Assembly: GCA_039720395.1 (NCBI GenBank) | Contig: CM077822.1 | Location: 17,687,043-17,751,042 of the forward strand | Source: Liquidambar formosana | Lineage: Eukaryota; Streptophyta; Magnoliopsida; Saxifragales; Altingiaceae | Reading direction: 5' to 3' | DNA length: 64,000 bases | Shown here: piece by piece, positions 47,292-58,626 of the stretch | Position numbering within the stretch: the stretch's first letter is position 1 | Layout: every line of letters starts with the position of its first letter | Notes under the pieces: generated by a model | The model's input: the letters and a program-made list of their open reading frames with translations, nothing else | Database searches by the model: none | Told to the model about the DNA's origin: nothing | Program-made: the position numbers and the translations under genes

Positions 47292-49150
47292 TATTTGAAT
47301 TGCAAAATTAGTAAGAAAAAGAAGATAATCAAAGACGAATCAGTTGAATGAAAATAAAGAGACGCATGCTTGAACAAAAACAAATGAAAACCCAGATTAA
47401 GAAGCCAAAAAAAAAAAAAAAAAAAAACTTGAATTGCATAAGTAAAGTTTTGAATAGCACATATAATCTTTAATTATTTTCTAAGGATTCGCATATCAGA
47501 AAAAACTTGAATTGCATTATTGAACTTTTAAATTGCTGTTGTTGCATAAATTTCATATTTTGTTGAGAATTCATATATAATCTCTGATTTTTAAAAATAA
47601 TCGCGTCAAATTACCAAGAAAAAGAAGAGAATTAAAGACGATTCAATTGAAGGAAAATTAAAAAAGAAGCAGGCCTGAACAAATACAAAACAAACCCCCC
47701 CCCCCCCCCCCCAAAAAAAACCATTAACGAATACACAAGAAAAAAAAGAGAAAATAAAAAAAGAAGGTCTAATGAACCACCAAAAAAAGTCCCTATCAAA
47801 TCGTGAGGTTTATGAAACTTTGCAATATCTATCTGCAAACCCAAGATACTAAACTAAACAAAACAAAACCAAAAAGAGCAAAAAGAAAAGAAAATAACTT
47901 AGATCACAACCCTCCCCCCCCCCTAAAGTTCAAAATCATTTTTTTTAAAAAAATGTACGGGCCCAAAAAAATAAAATCACAAGCAGTGATCTACCACGCA
48001 TCGACGAAGAATATATATATATATATATATATCGAAATCAAATCATATCAAAGAACCTATGGATAATGAAGTTTCAAAGATACTTTTAAGCACTATGATT
48101 TGGGAAAGATAATGAAAAAAAAAAATAGTAATCATATAAAAAAAAGTAAAGGATTGAGTGATCAAAATGCTTTTATCTTATGCAAAGGCACGATAAAATT
48201 ATTAAATTTAAAAAATTATTATCATTATTGAAAAAAATAATTTAACTCAAAAAAATTCACATGCAACGCATGTGTGCTCCAACTAGTATTAAAAAAATGG
48301 ATAATACTTAACTATTCCACCTTGAGGAGTAGTTGCTCTTGCTAGGCGACGTGGTCATACTATTGCAATGACACGTGGTGAGCACATGAAGCTCACATGA
48401 CTTTTTTTTTTTTTCAAATCAAGTGAAGAGAGGGCTGGCATTTCTGTTGTCCGACGAAGTTTGCCAACGAGACCTTTGCATGTAAACCCATTTGAAAAAC
48501 TCATTGAACTGTTAGATAAAGATTGATCGTGGTTCAAACCCAAAGAAATTGCTGTGACAAAGAGCAAGGTGCCACCACTTGTGATGGGAGTTTCAATTTC
48601 AGATCTGGTGCTAAGTAGTGGGTTTGTGAGGTTGATGACGACCTCTTGTTGGTGGCCGAAGCAATCGAGGTGGTCAAATAATATCGGTGGTGACAATAGT
48701 CTATGATGAATGTTAATAGGAAGGTTTCGGATTAGAGATTAGTTTAGGTGGTGACTGGTTTTAGTGGATGAGATTGGTTGTGGTGCCAAAACAGTGGATC
48801 TGGAGGGTGGAATTAAAATTAAGGAAATAAGTTGTTAATAGTGGTGGCTATAGGCCTCAAAAAGGTAGAGAAAGGTAGGGATAGGTGTTATGGGTTGTGG
48901 CCATAGGCCTTAAAAAGGTAGAGAAAGGTAGGGATAGGTGTTATGGGTTTGATTTTCAAAGGAAGGTGATAGAGAAAGATGGTTTTGAGGTGGACATTTT
49001 TGGGTGAAGTGGATTAGGGAGATGAAGGAGGATGGGTAATCTTAAGCCCATGATGACTGCTGGTGAGATTTCGCCGGAGAAGAGGGTAGTAATCTCAAAC
49101 CCATTATTTCAACTAGTTACCCACGTGAACAATATGTGCTTATGGACACT
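47292..49150. other. Intergenic, no gene seen
   Basis: AT-rich, with poly-A (about 47408-47427), poly-C (about 47694-47712) and (AT)n (about 48010-48032). A 53-bp unit is repeated twice at about 48844-48950. The minus-strand frame at 48355-48696 has no family motif and is not called. Confidence 0.55.
48844..48950. repeat. Two 53-bp tandem units
   Basis: The segment ATAGGCCTCAAAAAGGTAGA to GTGTTATGGGTT is followed at a 53-base offset by a copy differing at only a few positions. Confidence 0.9.
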
Positions 49151-50215
49151 GGTTAATTTGAGACTTTGCCACATCACCTCGTAGGAGCAGGGATTTGGAT
49201 TTGCTCAAGTTGAACATTTTAACTGGACGCTCAAGTTGATGTTAGATGTGTGCCACGTGGCGCATTCATTTATTAATGGCTGAGATGAGAAGGAGCCAAA
49301 GTTGAGGGAAAGTTAACGGCGTTACAAGCTAAAATGGAAACGAAAAAAAAACGGTGCCGTTTTGGAATGCAAAAACAAAACAAAAAGGAGAGAGGGAGTA
49401 GATCTGGTTTTCAAATTCGAGGACTCTCCTCTTCTCCATTCTCCCTCTTCCACTCTTTCTCCTTTTCGCTGCCCGTCTCCTCCCATTGGACGATCCCCGG
49501 TCCTCGGCACTTTTTTTTCCCCCTAATTTTTGCAAATTTATCTTGATCATATTTTCACTCCAAAGGTCTCACCTTCTTTTTGCTCTTTGTCTTTCTACAA
49601 ATCTCAATCTTTTCTTTTTATTTTCTCATTTTCTCTTTCCCTTTCCCCCATTTTTCCTTCTTTTTTTTTTTTCCTCCACTGCTCTGTTTAGACCCAACCA
49701 TGCCTGCCATGGTCAGCCACTATTCTCAAGTCCTTTCCCTTCCTTTTCTTTTATTTTCTTTTCTTTAGTACTATTAATTTTCTTTTTCAATCTACTCATT
49801 TGTTTCAATTGGGGAAAAAAGAAAAAAAAAAAAACTTATAATGTAAAAAAATTTCTAGTTCAAAGAAAGGGAAAAAACCAGAGGCGAAATTCTGTGAAAA
49901 GGTGGTAAATAGTGATGGTGATTAAGCTTTTTTTTGGTTCTTGGGCAAAGAAAAATATCTTAACTTTTAACTGGGAAGAGTGTGTATCTGGATTTGATCT
50001 ACAGAAATTGATTTTGTTTACCACTACAAGTACTCATATGTACCTACAAACACAAATTGTTCTTAGTTCCTTCTCATCTCAGTCGTTGAAGAATGGATGC
50101 GTTACATGGCACACATCTAGTGTCAACTTGAGCATCTAGTTAAAGTGTCTAACTTGAGCAAATCCAAATCCGTAGGAGCAGCTGCTCCTCTGGGTGAAGT
50201 AGCCAAGTATTATCC
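49151..50215. mobile_element. Long-TIR (Mutator-like) element, about 1065 bp
   Basis: The left block (GTAGGAGCAG, GGATTTGGATTTGCTCAAGT, ATGTGTGCCACGTGGCGCAT) is the complement of the right block (ATGCGTTACATGGCACACAT, ACTTGAGCAAATCCAAATCC, GTAGGAGCAG in inverted order). The inverted repeats run for roughly 100 bases. The interior is pyrimidine-rich and includes AAACGGTGCCGTTTT. No transposase is evident and the flanking 9-mers do not match, so the outer limits may be off by some bases. Captured host sequence is possible but unproven. Confidence 0.7.
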
Positions 50216-51440
50216 TAAAAAAACTTCCTTTAGCCCTGAGTAGCTCCAAACAATCATTCCTCTTTCCCTTCTCTCCTCACTCTCTCCATACCCCATCACC
50301 CGAACCCCAACATGGGCACCTAAACCCCTCAGCTAAGCTTCTTGATACCACCCTCCCCTTTTAAGCCCATCGATCAACATGTTTGTGTGTGGAGATGGGT
50401 TCATTTATGGATCGATGGCTTGTGGCGGTGATAGCTTGCAATGGTGAGAAATCAACGATCGTCGACGGAGAGGCCATGGCTCTACACTGCCAACAGTAGA
50501 GGATGGGCCTTCAATGAAGATGACTACCACGAGACTAGTCGTACTTGTGTGATAGGAGCTTATCCTTCAGCGACCCAACTCTGGTTTGAGCTGTTTTTAA
50601 GAAACAATGCTACCGATCTCTCTGTTGCCATTTTTGTGTAGCTCTATGGTGGTTTGCCATTGTGTTCTTTCCTCTTCTTCTTCTTCTCCTTTATAATTTT
50701 TTTTAAAAAAAACTTTTTGTGTGTGTGCTACTATTTGGAAAAACCTGATTTTTTTTTTCCCAAAACAAGATAATTATCATGAAAATTATAATAATTTTAT
50801 GATAATTATCTTGAAAATCACTGATATAAGATAATTATCCTTATAAAAATGAAGATACATATGATAATTTGATACAACCAGTAGCAATCTATACACACAC
50901 ACACACACACACACACAACTCGATTTGGGAATGGTCTACAATGACGATGAAGATTTTAGGAAAGTTTGACCAAAGCCCTATAATCTAATTACAGATAATT
51001 TTGCGGGATCATATCAATGTTAGCGCAAAGGAGGCACTTTCCTTCTTTTAAGATGTATTTGTTGCAAACAATGGTATTTTGAATTAACTAATCAGCTTCA
51101 AGGACGGTAGTCATTCCACCTTTTCATCCTCTAATAATGGTCTTATGTATCACTACTCTTACTCTTAAAAAAAAAACTGTGCAGTCTGAGCCACTTGTTT
51201 AGGTGCATAGACCTATCTGCCTAACACAACGTGGCATGACCGTTGCGTGTAGCGGCAAAAATTCCTACAAATCCGATGATACAATATTGAAAGACATTTT
51301 TAGCAGCTACACTTCCAATCTACCTTTTTTTATTTCTTTTTTGGTCATGAGAAAAGTCATAAATACTAAATTACTAATATCCAAATACAACTCCTCAAAC
51401 ATCATAAATACCAATCCTTTAAAACTTTCATGGCAATTTA
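50216..51440. other. Intergenic, no gene seen
   Basis: Contains a (CA)n run (about 50892-50918) and AT-rich hairpin words (GATAATTATC) at about 50770-50840. The frame at 50441-50641 shows no known motif. Confidence 0.55.
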
Positions 51441-52005
51441 TTTTTCCAAATAAAATTTTTGTGCATCCCATGGTCCATATTGGCAAGAAGCGCAATCAAC
51501 AATCCTATTAGATTGCCTAACGCAATGAGTAAAATAAATCCTTTCAAATTTAGTAACTGATTTCCTTATATCGTCCACTAGATTTATAATACTCGAAGGA
51601 CAATTGTAATCCCTTTTGACAACTTCGATTGCCACATGTGAATCTCCTTCAAGATAAACTCCCTTTTTCTTTTTGTTTTATCTTTTCTCCAAGCCATGTA
51701 AAACTCATTTCTTAAAGCCCCACATTCAGCTACAATGACTGAAGTGTTCCCTATATTTGATGATGAGGTAGCTACCATTACTTTACCCTATGCTTTGATC
51801 ATGTGCGGGATATTCTGTTTGATTACGGCCGTCCGTGAGCGATCTGCGTGTATCATAGATGGCCGTGATCGAACGGGATACTCCAGAATATCCCGCACAT
51901 GATCAACCCTCACTTTACCCTTCTCCTCTCTATTAATAAAAAGCACTTGTTGGTGACCTTCTTGCCATCTATTAGATCCATCAAATTGAGCTTGTATAAG
52001 GACGT
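51441..52005 (-). pseudogene. RNase H-like (RVT_3-type) domain, broken by MITE and frameshift
   Basis: Read on the minus strand, the pieces form a nearly whole plant RNase H-type domain. The first acidic site is in AQFDGSNRWQEG, the catalytic Glu in VAECGALRNEF, the third acidic site in YLEGDSHVAIEVVKRD and the last in RQSNRIVDCAS. The reading frame is split by a 122-bp MITE after EEKGKV (51790-51911), and shifts again in an A-rich run near 51655-51670 between KRKREF and YLEGDSH. No reverse transcriptase neighbours it. It is a dead retroelement or duplicated host-domain fragment, independent of the one at 21662. Confidence 0.8.
51790..51911. mobile_element. Mutator-type MITE, 122 bp, inside the RNase H remnant
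   Basis: Perfect 23-base inverted repeats (51795-51817 and 51884-51906) start TTGATCATGTGCGGG. An exact 10-bp duplication ACTTTACCCT flanks the element (51780-51789 and 51912-51921). The core has a second inverted pair (GATTACGGCC and GGCCGTGATC). The outermost five bases of the two ends are not complementary. Confidence 0.9.
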
Positions 52006-54028
52006 AGGAGGAGGATGCTAATAATTTTTATTTTTATTTTTATTTTCTTAATATCAGGAGGTTCCAAATGTTTGGCTCCCAACTAATCCCTTTGGACACA
52101 TGCAGTCTCCCCATCATACATGCACTGGGCAATTATAGGACAAAGTTCATAGGAGTGACCCTGAGAAGATTAAAATGGTGATAGTTGAACTCAAAAGCCC
52201 CAGGACCACTCGATCCACCGCTCAGAGTTAGGAAGACAATGCCAGTTGATATATTTGCAAGACTTGAACAAATTTCTCCCATATGACGGTTAACCATCAA
52301 AAGATAACAAATTATCTAAATTAGAAAAAAAAAAACTCTCAGAAATTTCTCAATATATTTAGAAGAATTACTAAGCACAACCATAATATTAGGTCTAACC
52401 TGAGCAAGACTTAATTTTATGATTCTAAATGCAGCAGATCAGAATAACGATATGTTCTTGAATAAGCTAGATGCTTGACATTTGTCCAGTCAACAAAGTT
52501 TCCTTAGAACCATAACACTAAGTAATTATTGCCAATCTTTTTCCTTTTTTGTGCTAAAAAAGTAATTATTCCCAATCACATTCCAAACACTGATAGATGA
52601 AGTACAATTCTTAAGGGTTTGTCTGGGTACAAAGATGAGAATTAAACAAGTATTAATATAATTTCTATAGTATTAGAACTACAAATTCATTGTCTTGAAT
52701 GAAAAAATTCAAGATAATCATCAGAAGTGATAGTGAAATTTTGATATTAATGCCTCTAAAACAAAGGACCTCCTTATTAGGTAAAAAATTTCTTATAAGC
52801 ATTCACATAAGAAATCAATCCACTTTGGCTCTTATTCGACATGCCTAACCATATGGGTCCTTTAGACCATACCTCACTTTCTTTTGTTTCTACAGATTGA
52901 TCCCCTCTTTTGCTAGGTTCGTGATGTTGTAGGCAAAACTTGTGTGTCGCTGGGTTTTGGTCCTTTTCTTGACTTCTTCCACCCAAAAAAAAAAAAATTG
53001 AAATATTGTAGATGATTGAGTACAGGCAGTTCAAATCAGATCGCATGCACGATTAGGAACCATACTATCCCATCCGAATTGTCCGACATGATTCACACCT
53101 GATGATTCCGACCATACATACACACCTATTGCTCAACTTGGTATGATGTGAGCATATTTAGAACATGAGTGAGTCTTTCATGTAACCGTAACATGATCGG
53201 ATAATGTCACAAGTCAAGAGGAGACAAACAAAATAGGATTAAGAGATCAAAAAAATATAATGACAATTTCATTTTACTTGAATTTTTTTTATTTATAATA
53301 TCACTAATCATATCATAGTTATATGAAAGGTTTTTTTTTTAGAACATATTATTAATTAAAATCATTAACATTTGTCTCTATTTGTTTATAGTTCGTTAAA
53401 TTAAATTTTATGTCTTATCATTAGAAAAAAGACAGTATCATTACCGAAAGAAAAAAAAAATTTATGTCACATCAGCAGATCAGCAAATTAACTCACCTAG
53501 TCTTTAGTGCATGGAGTGGCATTTAGGATTCCCCTTCTAGAGTCTGTACAGTGTATAGCTTGAAAACGAAAGAGAAAAATGTTAAAAGTAAAACCCATTG
53601 ACTGAACGAAACACTTTTGTCCCCACTTCCAACTCTTCCGAACACCCACACCATACACGCATCTCAGAGCTACCTACCTCTCCTCCAAAAGTCTATACAA
53701 CTGATATTTTCTTTACGAGGAATGCTAATCACATTTGGTATAGTTGATTATGATCGATGTCCGAACCATACACGTAGTGCATGTTAAGTATTTATTACAC
53801 CGTGATGATTTTGACCATATTTCAATTTTCTATATTTTTTTCAGGTTTATTTGTCCATTTCTTTCTTGACACATTGGGTATTCTAAATTTATTCTCAACA
53901 GGGTTCCGGCCAAAAATATTCCTTAGGGATGTACGAGATTTTACAGATTCGGTTCATCTAACAATCAATGTTCAAGAATAATAATCATCCGGTTCATAAG
54001 ATGTGATCCTTGATCATTTGAAGTATCT
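52006..54028. other. Intergenic upstream of KAB1, no gene seen
   Basis: AT-rich sequence. The minus-strand frame at 52777-53046 has no motif I recognise. No transposon ends could be fixed in this stretch. Confidence 0.55.
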
Positions 54029-54038
54029 TGTTGGGTAG

Positions 54039-54209
54039 GGCAAAAACTTCCTTGTAACTGTGATTTGGCCAGGTGATATCATCAGCCAATCACATGCAAG
54101 CAAAGTGAAAAAATGAGACCTACAAGTACACTGATTTTCCCACTCTGCTTGATTGTGATTGGTTGGTGATACCACTTGGCCATATCATAGTTACATGGAA
54201 GTTCTGCTC
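54039..54209. mobile_element. Mutator-type MITE in the KAB1 promoter, 171 bp
   Basis: The left arm (GGCAAAAACTTCCTTGTAAC, then TTTGGCCAGGTGATATCATC) and right arm (GATACCACTTGGCCATATCA, then GTTACATGGAAGTTCTGCTC) are inverted repeats of about 80 bases. An exact 10-bp duplication TGTTGGGTAG flanks the element (54029-54038 and 54210-54219). It ends 210 bases before the KAB1 TATA box, so it may add or shift regulatory sites (inference). Confidence 0.9.
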
Positions 54210-54419
54210 TGTTGGGTAGACTATATCCTTCTCGGAAAGTAGCAAATCATAGACTCCGTAGCTGACGTGTCACTCATTTGCCATGGGACATAGGGGGCAC
54301 TAGATGTTCCTGACCGCGCATAACCTTTGTCACCCTTCTTTTCATCTTCTTAAGTGCACATGCCGCCTCTCCTCTCTCCCCTACCAACTCTCCACGGTTC
54401 TCTCTCGCTCTAGTCTCTC

Positions 54420-54427
54420 TATAAATA
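54420..54427 (+). promoter_or_regulatory. TATA box of KAB1
   Basis: TATAAATA follows a CT-rich tract and lies 80 bases before the KAB1 start codon. This places the expected transcription start near 54450 and gives a leader of about 55 bases with no upstream ATG after that point. Confidence 0.8.
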
Positions 54428-54506
54428 TTCATACCTTGCTCAGTGGATACTCTTCTGAATTTTCTCGCTCCAGAGCCAGAACAGAGGCAGAACGACACCA
54501 GGAGAG

Positions 54507-57500
54507 ATGCAGTACAAGAACCTCGGACGATCCGGCTTGAAGGTGAGCCAGCTCTCGTACGGAGCTTGGGTCAGCTTCGGCAACCAACTCGATGTCAAGG
54601 AAGCCAAATCCCTCCTCCAATGCTGCCGAGACAACGGCGTCAACTTCTTCGACAACGCTGAGGTCTACGCCAACGGCCGAGCCGAGGAGATCATGGGCCA
54701 GGCCATCCGAGAGCTCGGCTGGAAGCGATCCGACATCGTCGTCTCCACCAAGATCTTTTGGGGCGGCCCGGGTCCGAATGACAAGGGCTTGTCGAGGAAA
54801 CACATTGTGGAAGGAACAAAGGCCTCGTTGAAGAGGCTCGATATGGATTACGTCGATGTCATCTATTGCCATCGGCCCGATTCGTCGACGCCGATTGAAG
54901 AGACAGTGAGGGCGATGAATTACGTGATTGATCATGGGTGGGCGTTCTATTGGGGGACCAGTGAGTGGTCGGCGCAGCAGATTACGGAGGCTTGGGGCAT
55001 CGCCGAGAGGTTGGATCTCGTCGGGCCAATTGTCGAGCAGCCAGAATACAATATGTTGTCTAGGCACAAGGTGAGCGGTTTTGGTGCATACCCAGATGAG
55101 AAATGTTTGATTTTGGTGAATACCCGTATGGTTATTATTTGGGTTTTTGTGCAGATTTTGTGGGTTTGGTTGTTGATTTATGTTTATTTGAGGTGGATTT
55201 CTTGAATTTTGGCATATGGTTTGGTTGATCTTGAGAGCTGCCTTTTTTAGGCAATTTTCAGTGCTATTGTGTTCGTAGCACAAGATGACTGATTTGTGAT
55301 TTGTTAAAATTTTGATATAGTCTTGTTTGTGAGACTTAAAATTTCTACTGTTGATGATTACTGTCAGTGTTATTCGGGGTTATATAAGTTAATAGGTGTA
55401 ACATTAATGACAAATTGCAAGCCAATCACAAGATTTACGCTTGCAAGAAAAATTAAACTGATAATGTGGTATGATCGGAGTTTACAAGTTTTGTATCTAA
55501 TTTGCAATATTAATAAATTACTGTGAAAGTAGCAACGTGAAAAATTTATGAGTTACTTTTAATTTTGTGACTTTTTCAGAAGTTAGTTATCACTATTATT
55601 CACAAAATGATAAGTTTCTCAGAATTCGATGTGCTTGATGTCCTTTTTCTGTTTTGTTTTGTATATTTTTTTCTTTGATTTTTTTGCCTTTTGGTTCTTG
55701 ATGTCGTCATATTGATATTTTAAGTTAGTCAATTTAATGATGAATATGAGATGGAGTTTAAGTAAAAATGTGAGCCATATGAACGCATGGTGGGCCGTTT
55801 GGGAACTCAGTGACCCTAATTAAGTAGGGCATGTAATGACACTTAAACTTCACCATCTACTGTCTGTTTTGTAGCTTTATGTTTTGATGATATATTGGTC
55901 TAAGTTAAAATTCCAGGAGCGCTAACGACATGTATTTTGCAGAAAGGATAACTCTGCATAACTTCAAGAAGTTTTTATTTCCTCAAAACTTCTTCTGTTT
56001 TTAGTTTTTGTTGAAGTTTTGTGGATTGATTTCATAATCTACTGGGAATATATAAATTTCCATGGTTTAGTGACTTCTTATCATCACTGTATCTCAAAAA
56101 AATTTCACACTATTCTAGCACGGTTAAGAAATGCATGAAAAGGGTAGGTGTTAAACTGTTAATGGATAGGAATTAATATTGATTACCAAATTGCAGTCTG
56201 AAGAATTTTGGGATTTGGAGCTTGTATGGAGTATTGTTCAGTTTCTTTCTTTTCTTTTTATTCTCCTGCCTCTCATTTGTTTCTTAAAGTTACCCTGTAA
56301 GTTGGGCTTTTTTGCCTTCTGACTGCTTTTGGCTCTTGTTATATTTCCTCTCTATGGTCATGGAATTAGTTTTTGCAGCTATGGCTTGTAAAGGATGAGT
56401 TCATTTTGTTTTTAATATATATTATGATAAGGCTTTAAATTTATATATGATTCCAGCATTCTAAATATGCAGGTTGAGTCTGAGTACCTCCCTCTATACA
56501 GCAACTACGGTTTAGGTCTTACCACATGGAGTCCTCTTGCATCTGGAGTGCTTACTGGAAAATACAACAAGGGAACCATACCACCTGATAGCCGTTTTGC
56601 ATTGGAAAATTACAAAGTAAGTCTTTTTATTTTTATTTTTTATTATTATTACTTTTTATAAATTTATTAAATAATTTACCATTTTTATTGCTGTACTCCT
56701 ATTATTCTGGTTTTATCAATATTTGTTATTCGCGTCTTTAGAATTTACACAATTGATTTCTGTAGTCCTGTTAGTTTACTGTCTCAATGATATTCATGAT
56801 TTATTTCAGTTGTCACTTATTTTCTCGAGTTATGTCTCTTTTTTATTAGCATTAATTTGAACATAAACATGCAAAAATTCATGGATGGAGGCTAAGTGTT
56901 ATTTGCTTAAGAGGCATGAATGTTTAATAGCATTTAAAAAGTAGGGTTGATGGTTCATCATCATTGATGCTTCCCCATTGTAGATACTAGATTGAGCATG
57001 TGTTCAGCCTATTTGCACATTGTGCGGTTAGGTTTTTGATGCCAGATTAATAAAGGCTGCTTTGTATATTGAATTGAAATGTTAAAGGACTTTGTTTGTT
57101 AGGCTATATAAAACATTTATAATATTTGATATTGGTATGTTTAAGTATGAAATCAATTTGATTGTTTTGATACAGCTGTCTGCCTGATATTCTGAAAAAT
57201 GTTTCTTTTACTTGTTTTTGGACATCAAATTTGAAAATTTGGTCTATGATCTACTTTAGTGCCTTTCAAATATTTTAGGTTTTCACAATTCTTAAAAATC
57301 AAGGCAAGAAACATAAGAGACAGTGACTTTTGGGTAAAACAAAAAAATTTGGAAAGAGTGATAGCGATCATCTTCATTGATCTTCTATGTGACTACTATG
57401 TGTGAGTACTTAGCAGCAAGCCTTGTAGTTTTCTGCATGTATGTGTTGGTATGCTTATGAATGGTCAGGAGTTGGTTGTTTAGAGCATGACTCCTCTAAT

Positions 57501-58590
57501 TTATGAAGCTTATGGCGTGAGAGGAGCAAAACTTCACTATGGTAGTCATTGTTCTACTGAATTGTTTCTGTGAATGGTCAAAGGTTTACTATAACAAACA
57601 ATTTCAAGAATTTTAGGGTTGAAATTCTTTTCTATCAGGTGTTCTTTTGTCCTCTTATAAGATTAACCAGCTAAAAGAAACTCAACTCTTATTAAACAAT
57701 CTTGCTGATCAGCTGAATCTCCACTGCATTATGTGTATGCTTTATACTGTCGTCTTACCTTTGCTGTTTGATGCAAGACCAAACTAAGAATTTTTCTGTC
57801 GTCTTTTGCTTCAACTTTTTGGCTTGATTGTTGTATAGGCTTTGAGCTTTGTTGTGTTTTTGGATTCAATTTAAAGCCCCAAGCCCCTTTTCATAAACCC
57901 ATATATCGTGAAAAACAAAACAAAAACGAGACCTAATCCAACAACTGAGAAGAGAGGAGAAGAGGACTAGAGGAGGAGAAAGTCAACATACCTCTTTCGC
58001 GACCCTTCACAGCCTCTTCACTTCTCCCTCTACTTAATTTCTGCTTGTTTCTCTCTGGCTTTCTCTGTCGATGACTGAGGTTGTCATAGCCCTAGGTCCA
58101 AAAGTGAAAGATCCAGCGGGCTCACAGCCTCTCTTCACTCTCTGTTAGACGATTTAAGACAGAGAACCAGCATCTCCCTTCTTTTTCTTTTCCTTTTTTC
58201 CTTTCCTCCCTCTGGGTTTTGTGGTGGCAGAGAGTGGGTAGGGTGTGAGAACAACCACCATTGAATGGTTTAAAGATGAAAGGCCTAGATGGTTCTCTCT
58301 ATCTTCTCTGGTTCTCCCCATCATTTTAAGATACTACATACATAAGCTTCGACACAAATAAAAGATAAAAATAAAAATACAAACATAAGCTAGTGCCCAC
58401 CTGCCCCACCCCTTTTGTTGTGGTTATTGTCTTACTGTGTAGTGTGATAAACCTTGATTTCTTTTTTATAATATGCTTTTAATTTAATTAATAATGTTTG
58501 TAGGCTTAGATTGTGCTTTTTACAAGTTTAAAGATAACTTATGTCTTTTATAAACAAATAAGTAATTAAACTTGTTATGAAAATTTTTCA

Positions 58591-58626
<36 letters not shown>

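Noticed and set aside
48355..48696. 113-residue minus-strand frame
   Set aside because: No motif, no splice or promoter context, ordinary composition for chance.
52777..53046. 89-residue minus-strand frame
   Set aside because: Looks coding-like in places but carries no motif I can name and has no neighbours to support it.
54429..55283. 284-residue open frame on the minus strand over KAB1 exon 1
   Set aside because: It is antisense to a clearly coding, GC-rich exon; the frame results from codon bias on the other strand, and its product has no family motif.
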